NCBI GenBank assembly: GCA_036343635.1
Contig: JAYYVF010000055.1
Span: 1 to 64,000, forward strand
Source of the DNA: GCA-2693325 sp036343635
GTDB taxonomy: Bacteria > Latescibacterota > UBA2968 > UBA8231
DNA length: 64,000 nucleotides
Reading direction: 5' to 3'
Shown: positions 8,720-17,303 of the stretch, in pieces
How positions within the stretch are numbered: the first letter of the stretch is position 1
How the letters are laid out: each line of letters begins with the position of its first letter
The notes under the pieces: generated by a model
What the model was told of the DNA's origin: nothing
The model's input: the letters and a program-made list of their open reading frames with translations, nothing else
The model's database searches: none
Position numbers and translations under genes: made by a program

Positions 8720-10915
8720 TTATCTTGATCTACGAACTCTTGATTTTCTGTTTGATTTTTTTGCGAGCTTCGATTTACCTTTTTCAACTCCATTAGATCT
8801 ACGTTTTTCAGTTATAAAATCCAATTCCATTTCAAGCGAATCATAATCCACTGCGACAACCAACACTTTAACTCGTGAACCCAGCTGTATAATACGCCTA
8901 GTTCTACGTCCTACCAGACGAAATCTATCACGATCAAATTCAAATCTTTCGTTCATTGAATCTAATCTACAAAACCCATCTACTAACACGTTTTCAATTT
9001 CAACAAAAAATCCGATCTTAAGAACCCCAGATACCGTACCATAAAAGCTTTCGCCGATATGGCTGCCCATAAAGCGTAAACCTTTAATTCTTGAAAAGGC
9101 TCGACTGGCAGCTTCGGCATGCCGCTCGCGACCTGATAGGTACCGTCCCAATTCATTTAAATTTTCGCTTTCTTCCTCAACTGGAATTTTTGGTTCCGCC
9201 TTATTGATTTTCTTTTTCACTGCACGATGAACTATTAAATCTGGGAAACGCCTAATTGGTGAAGTGAAATGCAAGTAACGATTCTGAGACAAACCAAAAT
9301 GGCCAACATCATTTGGCGTATATTCAGCACGAGATAAAGACCTAAGGACCATTTTTGAAACCAGCCCACCATTCCCGGTATTTTTAGTTTTCCGTATTAA
9401 TTGCTGAAGATCTTTGAGGCTTATTTCCTGTTTTGCTGAAACATTATTTAAACCAACAAGAGAGTATATCCGTTTTATATTTTCAATTTTTGATTCCGAT
9501 GGTGGAGCATGAACACGATAAAGAACAGGTAGATTGTTTTTAGAGCAAAATCGCCCAATACATTCGTTTGCCAACAACATACATTCCTCTACTATACCGT
9601 TACTAGCTAAGATTTGATGCTGACCAATCTCTATAGGTAGACCCGCATCATCCAATACTATTCTACATTCCGGAACTTCAAGATCTAAAGCACCCCGGTC
9701 TTGGCGAACTTTCTTTCTTATACGGCCTAATTCAGACAACATATTTATTTGTTGCTTGAAATCCCATGCCATCGATGTATCGATAGTATTTTTTTCTATG
9801 ACAGACTGTACATTACCATAGGTTAGCCGACCGGAACTACGTATTACTGACTCCTCAATCGAATACCCACTTATTTCACCATCCAGATTAACATCAATTC
9901 GCACACTTACGGCCAACCGATCACAGTCTGGTACTAAGCTACAGTGAGCTGAAGCAAGATTTTCTGGCAACATATGAACGACTTGGTCTATTAGATAAAC
10001 ACTCGTTCCTCGTTCAAAGACTTCCTGATCTAGCTTAGAGCCTTCAGGGACAAAAAAGCTAACATCGGCAATATGAACCCAAAGCCTAAATACGTTATCT
10101 CCCACCATCTCAATATAAAGAGCATCATCGAAATCGTTGGCATTATCCGGATCAATCGTGAAACACTTTTGATCTCGGTAATCAACTCTCCGAAGAATCT
10201 CCGCCTCCAACTTTTTTAAACGGGATTCACAATCTGCAAAAACTTCACTGGAAAAGGAATTAGGCAAATCATATTGCCTGATTATTCGTTCAAAATCATT
10301 TCGAGGGTCTTCTGGATTACCAATTATCTTTGTGACGACTCCCTTCAAACCTAAATAACCAGGACTACGATCCGTAATTTCCACTTCTACTCTATGACCA
10401 TCTTCAAACAACTGTCCATCAACTGGGGATACTAAAATATCCCTACCTATATTCGTGCCCTCTACTTGAACGGTCCAAGTACCACGCCGACAGTGGAGCA
10501 GACCGACAAACTTTTTGTCCGCTATTTTAATTACCTGAACTACACTTCCTTTAGGAAGCCCGTCGCGCGAAAAGCCACCAATTTTCGCTATACGGACGAA
10601 ATCTCCGTCTAAAGCCTCAGATATTTCATCTGAGGGAATGAAAAAATCACTATCACCTCCTTGTATCGATACGAAGCCAAATCCCCCTCTACTAATTCTC
10701 AGGACACCGGAATGGCCATTTTCATCCTGTTTAACGAAGTAATATTTACCAGAACGTCCCAACAAACCGCGTTCGACCAAGCTCTTAACATGCCTACGAA
10801 ACAACCTAAGTTCCGAAGATGGCACCTCAAGACCAAAAGCCAGATCTTTAATTTTCGATGAACTTATTTTATTTTTATCGAAATAACCTATTATTTCTTC
10901 ATCATTTGGAAACAT
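8720..10915 (-). CDS. rnr: Ribonuclease R
   Basis: A 731-residue RNase II/R family 3'-5' exoribonuclease. Order: N-terminal helical/winged region, cold-shock domains ('GGFGFVSIQGGDSDFFIP'), RNB catalytic domain with the metal-binding aspartates in 'TIDPDNANDFDDALYIE', a C-terminal S1 domain ('GFFVEIENVLVDGF'), and a Lys/Arg-rich tail. It degrades structured RNA and, with SmpB-tmRNA, non-stop mRNAs; smpB lies further along in this window. An upstream in-frame GTG is rejected because it falls inside the terminator hairpin of the preceding gene; the ATG at MFPNDEE is used. Confidence 0.95.
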   Translation of the reverse strand: MFPNDEEIIGYFDKNKISSSKIKDLAFGLEVPSSELRLFRRHVKSLVERGLLGRSGKYYFVKQDENGHSGVLRISRGGFGFVSIQGGDSDFFIPSDEISEALDGDFVRIAKIGGFSRDGLPKGSVVQVIKIADKKFVGLLHCRRGTWTVQVEGTNIGRDILVSPVDGQLFEDGHRVEVEITDRSPGYLGLKGVVTKIIGNPEDPRNDFERIIRQYDLPNSFSSEVFADCESRLKKLEAEILRRVDYRDQKCFTIDPDNANDFDDALYIEMVGDNVFRLWVHIADVSFFVPEGSKLDQEVFERGTSVYLIDQVVHMLPENLASAHCSLVPDCDRLAVSVRIDVNLDGEISGYSIEESVIRSSGRLTYGNVQSVIEKNTIDTSMAWDFKQQINMLSELGRIRKKVRQDRGALDLEVPECRIVLDDAGLPIEIGQHQILASNGIVEECMLLANECIGRFCSKNNLPVLYRVHAPPSESKIENIKRIYSLVGLNNVSAKQEISLKDLQQLIRKTKNTGNGGLVSKMVLRSLSRAEYTPNDVGHFGLSQNRYLHFTSPIRRFPDLIVHRAVKKKINKAEPKIPVEEESENLNELGRYLSGRERHAEAASRAFSRIKGLRFMGSHIGESFYGTVSGVLKIGFFVEIENVLVDGFCRLDSMNERFEFDRDRFRLVGRRTRRIIQLGSRVKVLVVAVDYDSLEMELDFITEKRRSNGVEKGKSKLAKKSNRKSRVRRSR

Positions 10916-10936
10916 AATCTGCTTTTTTTCACTTAA

Positions 10937-10969
10937 CAAAAACAGCCTCACCCATACGGGAGAGGCTGT
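10937..10969 (-). terminator. Rho-independent terminator between the lipoprotein gene and rnr
   Basis: On the minus strand ACAGCCTC and GAGGCTGT form an eight-base stem, extended by CCC/GGG above a mismatch, followed by a TTTTTGTT tract. It ends the transcript of the small lipoprotein gene and helps place the rnr start downstream of it. Confidence 0.8.
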
Positions 10970-10999
10970 AGGAGATTAACTTGCACTGATTCTATCCAT

Positions 11000-11461
11000 T
11001 CATTCAGAAGAAAAATCCCATTGAAGCGTGAAAGCATCAGTGCGTCCCGAATCGATCCATAATTTTTCTAAATTGCCATGAATAACTGTCATTTTATCTT
11101 TAATCATTCGAATGGCACTCTGGGCATTAGGGACAAACGTTGGGAAATCTGGCTCAACCAGCTTCCGCATGGCGCCTTTAAGTGTACGCGCCAGTTCATT
11201 ATGCAACGCTTTCACCTTCTTGTTTTTAATCTCTGGGTATTGCTTTAAAGCAGTATGAAACTCTTGTATAACCACTTCGACGTCAGATGCCTTTTCCCAC
11301 ATACCTTCAGTACTCAGATATTCCTGGTACTGAATTAATTTCTGTACGTATACACTATCATACTCCTTCAATTTTATTACATACGGGCCCATCTCATCTT
11401 TTTTTTCTCCACCACATCCAACAAATACTAGTACGGTGAAAAGCAGAGTTAAATTTTTCAT
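11000..11461 (-). CDS. Hypothetical lipoprotein
   Basis: A 153-residue predicted lipoprotein: short signal peptide with lipobox 'VFVGC' and Cys at about residue 16, then a mostly helical, charged domain ('LIQYQEYLSTEGMWEKASDVEVVIQEFH') without a family I recognise. The ATG has an excellent GGGAGG five bases upstream; the longer frame from a codon four residues earlier is unnecessary. It has its own terminator, so it is probably a single-gene unit anchored in the periplasm or outer membrane. Confidence 0.75.
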   Translation of the reverse strand: MKNLTLLFTVLVFVGCGGEKKDEMGPYVIKLKEYDSVYVQKLIQYQEYLSTEGMWEKASDVEVVIQEFHTALKQYPEIKNKKVKALHNELARTLKGAMRKLVEPDFPTFVPNAQSAIRMIKDKMTVIHGNLEKLWIDSGRTDAFTLQWDFSSE

Positions 11462-11546
11462 ATTCCCTCCCAAGGAAAGTGACTTGGATCTCGCGCAAAC
11501 TAACGAAGTCCCGCCGGCAAAGTCAAGCTGAATGACCAGTCAACAA

Positions 11547-12419
11547 TTAATCTGTTCCCCACCAGCCAAAACGCAATAATGTAGCATTTAACTCACCACC
11601 CAAAAGTAAAACGCAAGCAATCAAGTAGGCCGAAAGCAAAATAGCTATAGCACCACCTAAAGCGCCCGAAACAAGATTATAATAGCTAAAATTAAGCAAA
11701 TAAAATCTAACTGATAAGGCTATTATTGACCAAACAATGAGGAAGAAAACACCACCCGGTAAAAGGTGTTTCCAGGCCATTTGTTCCGCCGGAACATATC
11801 GATATATTACCAGAACTGCAAATAAGACACCAAACATTCCACCTAAACGTCTCATCCAAACAACCAACGAAGGCATTAACTGTGTCGCTGGGATTGCAGA
11901 ACGGATCCAGTTTTCAAACTGTTCTGCAAATACAATAGCATTAAATAATGCAACAAGAAACAGGCCTAGGAAGATAATTATTAAAACTGAAAATATACGT
12001 CTTTGCCAGAAGGATCGCTTTTCTTTCGCTCCTACAGCCCGATTAAGTGCAGACATAGTGGTCGACATACTTGCAGAAGCCGGCACAAGTACACCAACGA
12101 CACCTAAAACAAGCAACTTTTCGGACGAACTTACCAGATGCCTAAGGTTGTCTTCAAGAACCTGCATTAGAGGATTTGGAAGTACGATACCCCAATCTTC
12201 AATCAAAAGAGCAAACTCATCCGGAGATAATCCGAAGGCTTCAATAAAAGCAGCTAACACCAAGACGGCTGGGAACAGAGCAAAAACAAAATCGAAGGCC
12301 ATTGCCGCGGCAGAATCCGTGAATCCGTTCTTGTGGGCACGAAATATCGTCTGGCGAATAGCATCAGGCAAGATTATCATCTTTTGCAACAAAAAACTAT
12401 CCTTAACCTTAATGGCCAA
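11547..12419 (-). CDS. YihY/UPF0761 family inner-membrane protein
   Basis: About 290 residues, with six predicted membrane segments. Family signatures include 'AMAFDFVFALFPAVLVL' near the N-terminus and 'WKHLLPGGVFFLIVWSI' and 'YNLVSGALGGAIAILLSAYLIACVLLLGGELNA' near the C-terminus. The family was once mislabelled RNase BN; its real function is unknown. The start is ambiguous: the first TTG overlaps the upstream gene by 11 bases, a second TTG nine codons later has AAGGA seven bases upstream, and an ATG lies at codon 14. Cotranscribed with the inositol-monophosphatase-like gene. Confidence 0.85.
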   Translation of the reverse strand: MAIKVKDSFLLQKMIILPDAIRQTIFRAHKNGFTDSAAAMAFDFVFALFPAVLVLAAFIEAFGLSPDEFALLIEDWGIVLPNPLMQVLEDNLRHLVSSSEKLLVLGVVGVLVPASASMSTTMSALNRAVGAKEKRSFWQRRIFSVLIIIFLGLFLVALFNAIVFAEQFENWIRSAIPATQLMPSLVVWMRRLGGMFGVLFAVLVIYRYVPAEQMAWKHLLPGGVFFLIVWSIIALSVRFYLLNFSYYNLVSGALGGAIAILLSAYLIACVLLLGGELNATLLRFGWWGTD

Positions 12420-13179
12420 TGAGCCCGATCACCTCTTCAAAAATATGACCGTTGGTCGAAAACGCATCTTTACCGTCAACGGTGGCTTTCCCATTCCAAT
12501 CAGTAAATGTGCCTTGAGCTTCTTCCATTATTGGCAGTAATGGCCCACAATCCCACGGATTCATAACAGGATCAAAACTAGCTTCTGCTCGTCCAGTCGC
12601 CACTAGTATATGTCCGTAACAATCTCCCCATCCACGAACCAACCTAGATGCCTTTGACAATTTTTCCCACTCGTCTTTTCGTGAATTTTGTGCAAAACTA
12701 AGTGACGAAGTAAAACAAATACACGAATCTTCAAGTTTGCTAACATCTGAAACTCGTGCACGACGTCCATCCCACCAACAGCCATGTCCACGACCAGCCC
12801 AAATCATTTCGTCTAACGCAGGCATATAAACACAACCTAAATCCACCCCATCTGGCCCTTGGCGAGCTAATAGGACACCAAATAATGGTACCCCTTGAAC
12901 AAACGATTTTGTTCCATCGATAGGATCTATCAACCAGGTATATCCTGAATTACTCTCTTTATTTCCGAATTCCTCACCAATTAAACCATCATCTGGGAAA
13001 GAATTCAAAATGAGCTTTCTAATGAGTTCTTCGGCTTCACGATCTGCAATAGTTACCGGAGAATTATCAGTTTTCCAATCTGGCGAAACGCCGGTACCAA
13101 AATATCGCATTATTATCTTGCCAGCTTGCCAAGCAACATCAATGGAAAATTCCATTCCTATCTTTATCGACGTTTCCAT
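12409..13179 (-). CDS. Inositol monophosphatase family phosphatase (HisN-like)
   Basis: A 256-residue Mg2+/Li+-dependent sugar phosphatase. The metal-binding motifs are 'GEEFG', 'WLIDPIDGTKSFVQG' and 'NPWDCGPLLPIMEEAQG'. Members hydrolyse inositol-1-phosphate, histidinol phosphate or 3'-phosphoadenosine phosphate; the 'IDGTKSFVQGVPLFG' segment favours the HisN-like subgroup, but this is an inference. The ATG at METSIK lies about one base from the stop of the sugar-isomerase gene, so the two are coupled. A TTG three codons earlier is possible. Confidence 0.88.
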   Translation of the reverse strand: METSIKIGMEFSIDVAWQAGKIIMRYFGTGVSPDWKTDNSPVTIADREAEELIRKLILNSFPDDGLIGEEFGNKESNSGYTWLIDPIDGTKSFVQGVPLFGVLLARQGPDGVDLGCVYMPALDEMIWAGRGHGCWWDGRRARVSDVSKLEDSCICFTSSLSFAQNSRKDEWEKLSKASRLVRGWGDCYGHILVATGRAEASFDPVMNPWDCGPLLPIMEEAQGTFTDWNGKATVDGKDAFSTNGHIFEEVIGLIGH

Positions 13180-13180
13180 C

Positions 13181-14017
13181 TTATCCAAAAATCTTTGTTC
13201 TTAGCGAGTGAAGTAACTCCAATGCCGCAGCAATATCACCTTTTTGATCCGGCGAATATTCACGTTCTATTGTCAATGGCCCCCGATACCCTAACGAATA
13301 CAATTTAGATAAAAAGGCCTCTATATCAACATCTCCCTCACCAAGCGGAGCATCCTCATACCACGGCTGACCTACTTGACGCTCATACTTGGCATCCTTG
13401 CAATGCACACTACGAACAAAAGGTGCGACTGTTTCAAGAGCTTCTAAAGGATCTCCGGATCCATACAGTATCATGTTTGCCGGATCAAAATTGACTGCTA
13501 AGTTAACCCTATCCACCGCTTCAATAAATTGCATCAAACCTTTAGCCGTTTCCTGTCCAGTTTCCAAATGGAAAAACTGATCGTTTCCGGCACAATGATC
13601 GCAGACTATACGTGTAGTTTCAACAATTTCAGCAAAGGCTAAATCCGTATGATCTTCAGGAACGAAACCCAAGTGCATACCAATTGCATCAACACCAAGA
13701 GCCTTAGCGAAATTTGCCACATCAAGAGTTTCGCTTAGTCGTTTGCTACGATCAGTGCTTGGAACCAGCCCAACAGTTTCTTTTACTTTTTCGACGGTGG
13801 AATAATCGTCTTCAGGGAAACCTACAAATACCACAGAAATCTCGATATTTGCATCCGAAAACATTTTTGAGATTTCTCTTACACCATTCGGTGTCCGACT
13901 ATACCCTGATGGCGCATGTAATTGAACGGATTCTACACCAAGATTACGGACAGCATCCAAACTAGCGCCCAGCCCCTCGTCAATTGATGTAAAAATACCT
14001 GTAGCCCACATCACCAT
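13181..14017 (-). CDS. Sugar phosphate isomerase/epimerase (AP-endonuclease-2 TIM barrel)
   Basis: A 278-residue xylose-isomerase-like TIM barrel. Recognisable barrel-strand motifs are 'SVQLHAPSGY', 'AIGMHLGFVPED', 'NFDPANMILYGSGDP', 'SVHCKDAKY' and 'PLGEGDVDIEAFLSKLYSLGYRGPLTIERE'; the His/Glu/Asp side chains in these strands are the usual divalent-metal ligands. The family includes hydroxypyruvate, tagatose and inositol-pathway isomerases, so the substrate is open. AAAGGA precedes the ATG by seven bases. Its tight pairing with an inositol-monophosphatase-like gene could hint at polyol or inositol metabolism, but this is speculative. Confidence 0.85.
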   Translation of the reverse strand: MVMWATGIFTSIDEGLGASLDAVRNLGVESVQLHAPSGYSRTPNGVREISKMFSDANIEISVVFVGFPEDDYSTVEKVKETVGLVPSTDRSKRLSETLDVANFAKALGVDAIGMHLGFVPEDHTDLAFAEIVETTRIVCDHCAGNDQFFHLETGQETAKGLMQFIEAVDRVNLAVNFDPANMILYGSGDPLEALETVAPFVRSVHCKDAKYERQVGQPWYEDAPLGEGDVDIEAFLSKLYSLGYRGPLTIEREYSPDQKGDIAAALELLHSLRTKIFG

Positions 14018-14029
14018 GAAATATTCCTT

Positions 14030-15796
14030 TCAGAAATTTTGTGAACTGTGAATATTCACCGTGTTTCCGCCTTCATCGCGGGCACGAAAAATCGAACTCA
14101 TCACAGCCTCAAATACCTTTTCAGCCGCTGCGTCAACAGAATCAGATACAACTTTCTCGATTGTAACCACGCCTATACTAGACTGCAAAGACATCTCACC
14201 CTTACCGACCTTAACACTACCACTACTAAACCTCCGCCGAAACTCAGCACTTCGAGGCCGGGCGACATTAAGGGATGCCGAAGACCAGATTGCAAAAATT
14301 GCACCATCCAGACGAAATAGCTCCTCATCTTCAATCAGTAATTTATTCAAGTAATTCCCAGCTGATAATAGCGCCTGGTCCCCAGCAGCCCAACCATAAC
14401 GCACATTCATAGGTGCAATCTGTTGGAACAAAATACCATAGCAAGTAAATACACGGTCCGACACAGGGGACTTCAAAGCCTTTGGTATAGTAAGGCGTAA
14501 CAGGGAATTTTTGTTTGGTAGAGAGGTTAAACGATCTCGGCCTGCTACATGGCGCCAACGCTTTAAACTGTCTTCCAACTCCTTCACATGACCATTTAAC
14601 TCTATCATTTTTTCTTCGAAAACAGCAAGCTTTTTCTTAGCATCGTCTAATGTCAATTCAGGCGCAACAGTTTTCTGAACTGAATCATTTTCTAAAGCAA
14701 TTTCTTTTGTTTCATTCCCGGCGTTAGATGTAACGGTGGACGTCCCTGTATTTTTGTCGGATTGACTTTTAGTTTGTGGGACATCTTTTTCTTTTTCCTC
14801 CAAAGGTGGAGTAGGTCTTTCAACAGCAGGCTTAGATCGACCTTTGCTTCCAGCTTCAATATCCTTGTTTAGTTGGCGCAATTCGCGGCCGCGTTCGCCT
14901 GCCACATCAAGTAATTGTCTTGCCCGATTAACACTACCTCCGGCAACACTCTTGTCAGAAATTATCCCCAAACACTTTTGAATTACAGCACTATAAAAGG
15001 ACGATGACACCTTGAAGTCCTCTGGCGCATAGCTCAATTCATATATTCTGAAGGATATTTCGGCTAATAGGTTTGTAAGTCTGAGTTCATCCTCGAGGCT
15101 TGCTTCCCTAAGCATTTCAAAATTACGCTCAAAGAAACTCTGAGCATATCTCAGTGCTTCTCCTTCACTAAGCACTAAAGCAGGCTGAATAGGATAATCA
15201 TTATCTTGAGGAATCTCTGACTCAAAACGTTTAATAATTTTCCGAAAACTTCCTGAGACATGCTTTAAAGAGCTTTTAGGGTAATACTTTTTAATATCGC
15301 GGAAAACCCAACCAATCCGCAGATAATATCTTGCAATATTGCCAGATACAAACTTTTGTAGTTGAAGATGACTAAAAATGCCAAGATAAAATTTAGCAAT
15401 TAAAGGAACAACAGGATCCTGATCGCCAAGACGCAAACTCAAAGAATGTGTCACTGCACCTGGATTGGTAGCATTCGATTTCAAATTCTCAATAGCATTC
15501 GAACGAAGTTGACTCCTATATGAGGCCAAATTCCGCTCAGCCTGACGGAATTCCGCACTTTCAAGCTCACCCGCATAAAAACACTTGCCACAAAAACCCC
15601 AGAAAAATTCAAGCGGATTAACTTGATCAAATCCAGAAGTACCCCACTTATTTTCTATAGGGTGTCCATCTCCTTCTGTAACAACGGGACGAACCATATC
15701 GCGTTTCAGCCGATTATGCGTATTTTCCGTTTCACAAATCGGACATAGCAACGTGTACTTCCGACATATTTGGTCAATTTGTTCATCGTTCAACAT
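14030..15796 (-). CDS. DUF2225-like zinc protein fused to a degenerate GGDEF domain
   Basis: A 588-residue multidomain protein. The N-terminus has two Cys pairs (C18/C21 in 'LLCPICETENTH', and a second 'GFCGKCFYAGEL'), as in DUF2225 proteins. A helical TPR-like middle, a low-complexity Pro/Lys/Glu/Ser/Thr linker and a coiled coil ('KKKLAVFEEKMIELNGHVKELEDSL') follow. The last 160 residues have the diguanylate-cyclase fold pattern ('RDRLTSLPNKNSL', 'GWAAGDQALLSAGNYL', 'SSIGVVTIE'), but the GGDEF site reads 'RLDGAIFAI'. Catalysis is therefore unlikely; a nucleotide-sensing or scaffolding role is more plausible. ATG chosen over an in-frame TTG seven codons upstream. Confidence 0.7.
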   Translation of the reverse strand: MLNDEQIDQICRKYTLLCPICETENTHNRLKRDMVRPVVTEGDGHPIENKWGTSGFDQVNPLEFFWGFCGKCFYAGELESAEFRQAERNLASYRSQLRSNAIENLKSNATNPGAVTHSLSLRLGDQDPVVPLIAKFYLGIFSHLQLQKFVSGNIARYYLRIGWVFRDIKKYYPKSSLKHVSGSFRKIIKRFESEIPQDNDYPIQPALVLSEGEALRYAQSFFERNFEMLREASLEDELRLTNLLAEISFRIYELSYAPEDFKVSSSFYSAVIQKCLGIISDKSVAGGSVNRARQLLDVAGERGRELRQLNKDIEAGSKGRSKPAVERPTPPLEEKEKDVPQTKSQSDKNTGTSTVTSNAGNETKEIALENDSVQKTVAPELTLDDAKKKLAVFEEKMIELNGHVKELEDSLKRWRHVAGRDRLTSLPNKNSLLRLTIPKALKSPVSDRVFTCYGILFQQIAPMNVRYGWAAGDQALLSAGNYLNKLLIEDEELFRLDGAIFAIWSSASLNVARPRSAEFRRRFSSGSVKVGKGEMSLQSSIGVVTIEKVVSDSVDAAAEKVFEAVMSSIFRARDEGGNTVNIHSSQNF

Positions 15797-16040
15797 TTTA
15801 CCTACAATTACCTCCAAAAATACTAAGCGTGAAATACAAGATGCTCAAAATTACTTTCATTTAGGATAAAAACGGATTCGCAAAAAACAAAAGGTGTCAT
15901 CGCTATAGGTCTTTAGAAACCTTAAGAATAGGAAATAAGCTTCGAAAACCCAACTATCAAAATGATACGGAAAGGTGCCCGTTTTCTAAGAAACACTGGA
16001 TTTGCGTGTAAGCAGTCTTTATTTGAGAATCATAAAAAAT

Positions 16041-16071
16041 AAAGCGGGAGAAAAAACATCTCTCCCGCTTT
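16041..16071 (-). terminator. Rho-independent terminator after the sigma-factor-linked small gene
   Basis: An 11-base perfect stem (AAAGCGGGAGA / TCTCCCGCTTT) with a nine-base loop; on the minus strand it is followed by ATTTTTTATG. It closes the unit of the sigma-factor gene and the small gene after it. About 200 bases between it and the DUF2225-like gene hold nothing I can identify. Confidence 0.85.
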
Positions 16072-16078
16072 ATTTACG

Positions 16079-16237
16079 TTAAATAACTGCGCCGTCCGAC
16101 TCCACCTCCGGCAGTTTTTCGCTACGTTGCAGATCGTCTAAAACAGATCTGACTTTTTTCCCAAAGTCTTTGAGTCTCTCATCAACCTCGTCTATGGATC
16201 GCAACAACTTATCTTCAGCTAATGACTCTTTCGACAT
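16079..16237 (-). CDS. Small acidic helical protein downstream of the sigma factor
   Basis: A 52-residue protein starting MSKESLAEDK. It is highly charged with a heptad-like pattern ('LRSIDEVDERLKDFGKKV'), suggesting a short coiled coil. The ATG has GGGAGG seven bases upstream, a strong ribosome binding site that supports real translation; upstream in-frame codons do not. It lies between the sigma-factor gene and a strong terminator, so it is probably the last gene of that unit. No family is recognised. A role as a sigma-factor partner would be a guess. Confidence 0.6.
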   Translation of the reverse strand: MSKESLAEDKLLRSIDEVDERLKDFGKKVRSVLDDLQRSEKLPEVESDGAVI

Positions 16238-16303
16238 CAAAATCCTCCCAAAATATGGTTTCAAAGGGGAGGAACCCAAGGGAGGGGGTCAATAGCGAAT
16301 ATA

Positions 16304-17164
16304 TTAAACCTTACTGTAAGCGCGCAACCTCTCGCTCCGGCTAGGATGTCTTAAACGGAGCAGTGCCTTTTCCTTTATTTGTCTTACGCGCTCACGAGTT
16401 AGACAAAAACGAGATCCAATCTGATCTAATGTCATTGGCTCTTCACCATTCAAACCGAAGTAGAGACGAATAATTTCAGCCTCTCTATTAACCAGTCCAC
16501 TCAAGGCATCTTCAATTTGGCCGCGCATACAATCACGTATCACATCCATCTCTGGTGATTCTTGACTATCATCCGGCAAAACATCTAACAAGTTTTGCTC
16601 TTCTTCCTCCTGGAAAGCGGCATCCAGTGACCGAACAGACCTACCAGAAAGCAATGTTTCTTTAACCTCGTCTACAGATACTTCTAACTGCTGTGCAATC
16701 TCTTCGGGTTCGGGCTCATCTGCTCGTTCCTGTCGAATTGCGCGTGAAGCCTTTGAAATCTTGTATAAAAGACCAACTTTATTGAGGGGAAGCCTTACCG
16801 TCCGAGATTGTTCAGCCAATGCTTGGAGAATACCCTGCCGAATCCACCAAACAGCGTAGGAAATGAATTTAAAACCTTTGTTTTCATCGAATCTCTCCGC
16901 CGCTGTGATTAGTCCCATATTTCCAGCACTGACTAGATCAGCTAATGGAACTCCTCTATTCTGATATTCTTTAGCCACACTCACCACGAAACGCAGATTG
17001 GCCTCAACTAAATCATTTCGCGCCTCCTCATCTCCCTCTTTGATCCGACGAGCCAATTCGATTTCATCGGACGCAGATAGCGGCGTAGAGCTGGCTATTT
17101 CAGAAAGGTAACTACCGAGAGCGTCTTCCATGTCCCAAAGTTGGGCTTTGGCGGTTTCCGTCAT
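16304..17164 (-). CDS. rpoD: Primary-type RNA polymerase sigma factor (RpoD/SigA-like, short form)
   Basis: A 286-residue sigma70 protein without region 1.1. Visible parts: region 1.2 ('LGSYLSEIASSTPLSASDEIELARRI'), region 2 with 'DLVSAGNMGLITAAERFDENKGFKFISYAVWWIRQ', region 3 ('VRLPLNKVG') and region 4 with 'MTLDQIGSRFCLTRERVRQIKEKALLRLRHP'. It directs RNA polymerase to housekeeping promoters; the perfect consensus promoter just upstream fits autoregulation by the same sigma class. The ATG at MTETAK has GAGG eight bases upstream; an earlier TTG only 20 bases from the predicted transcript start is less likely. A group 2 (RpoS-like) sigma cannot be ruled out. Confidence 0.88.
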   Translation of the reverse strand: MTETAKAQLWDMEDALGSYLSEIASSTPLSASDEIELARRIKEGDEEARNDLVEANLRFVVSVAKEYQNRGVPLADLVSAGNMGLITAAERFDENKGFKFISYAVWWIRQGILQALAEQSRTVRLPLNKVGLLYKISKASRAIRQERADEPEPEEIAQQLEVSVDEVKETLLSGRSVRSLDAAFQEEEEQNLLDVLPDDSQESPEMDVIRDCMRGQIEDALSGLVNREAEIIRLYFGLNGEEPMTLDQIGSRFCLTRERVRQIKEKALLRLRHPSRSERLRAYSKV

Positions 17165-17244
17165 GGATTCATCCTCTTGGTTAAGGGATAGGGAGAGCCT
17201 ACTTAAAAGGTTATCCAAGTAGACAGGACTCGAGGATATCCGCT

Positions 17245-17273
17245 ATTATAATTTACAACTTAGATAGTGTCAA
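17245..17273 (-). promoter_or_regulatory. Perfect consensus sigma70 promoter for the sigma-factor gene
   Basis: On the minus strand TTGACA, exactly 17 bases, then TATAAT. This is a textbook housekeeping promoter about 75 bases upstream of the chosen ATG, in the gap after rph. Confidence 0.8.
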
Positions 17274-17303
17274 GCTTTTTAACTCCGATGAATTTCTATA
17301 AAT

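Noticed and set aside
10916..10951. An upstream GTG start for rnr
   Set aside because: The codon lies inside the stem of a good terminator.
11737..12540. A 267-codon open frame on the plus strand
   Set aside because: It is antisense to the YihY-like gene and the start of the phosphatase gene, both of which have clear family motifs. Its composition (Lys/Arg/Thr/Ser/Ala) is that of a shadow frame.
16079..17164. Small gene after the sigma factor as an anti-sigma factor
   Set aside because: It is an attractive idea from position only; the 52-residue sequence shows no known anti-sigma motif.
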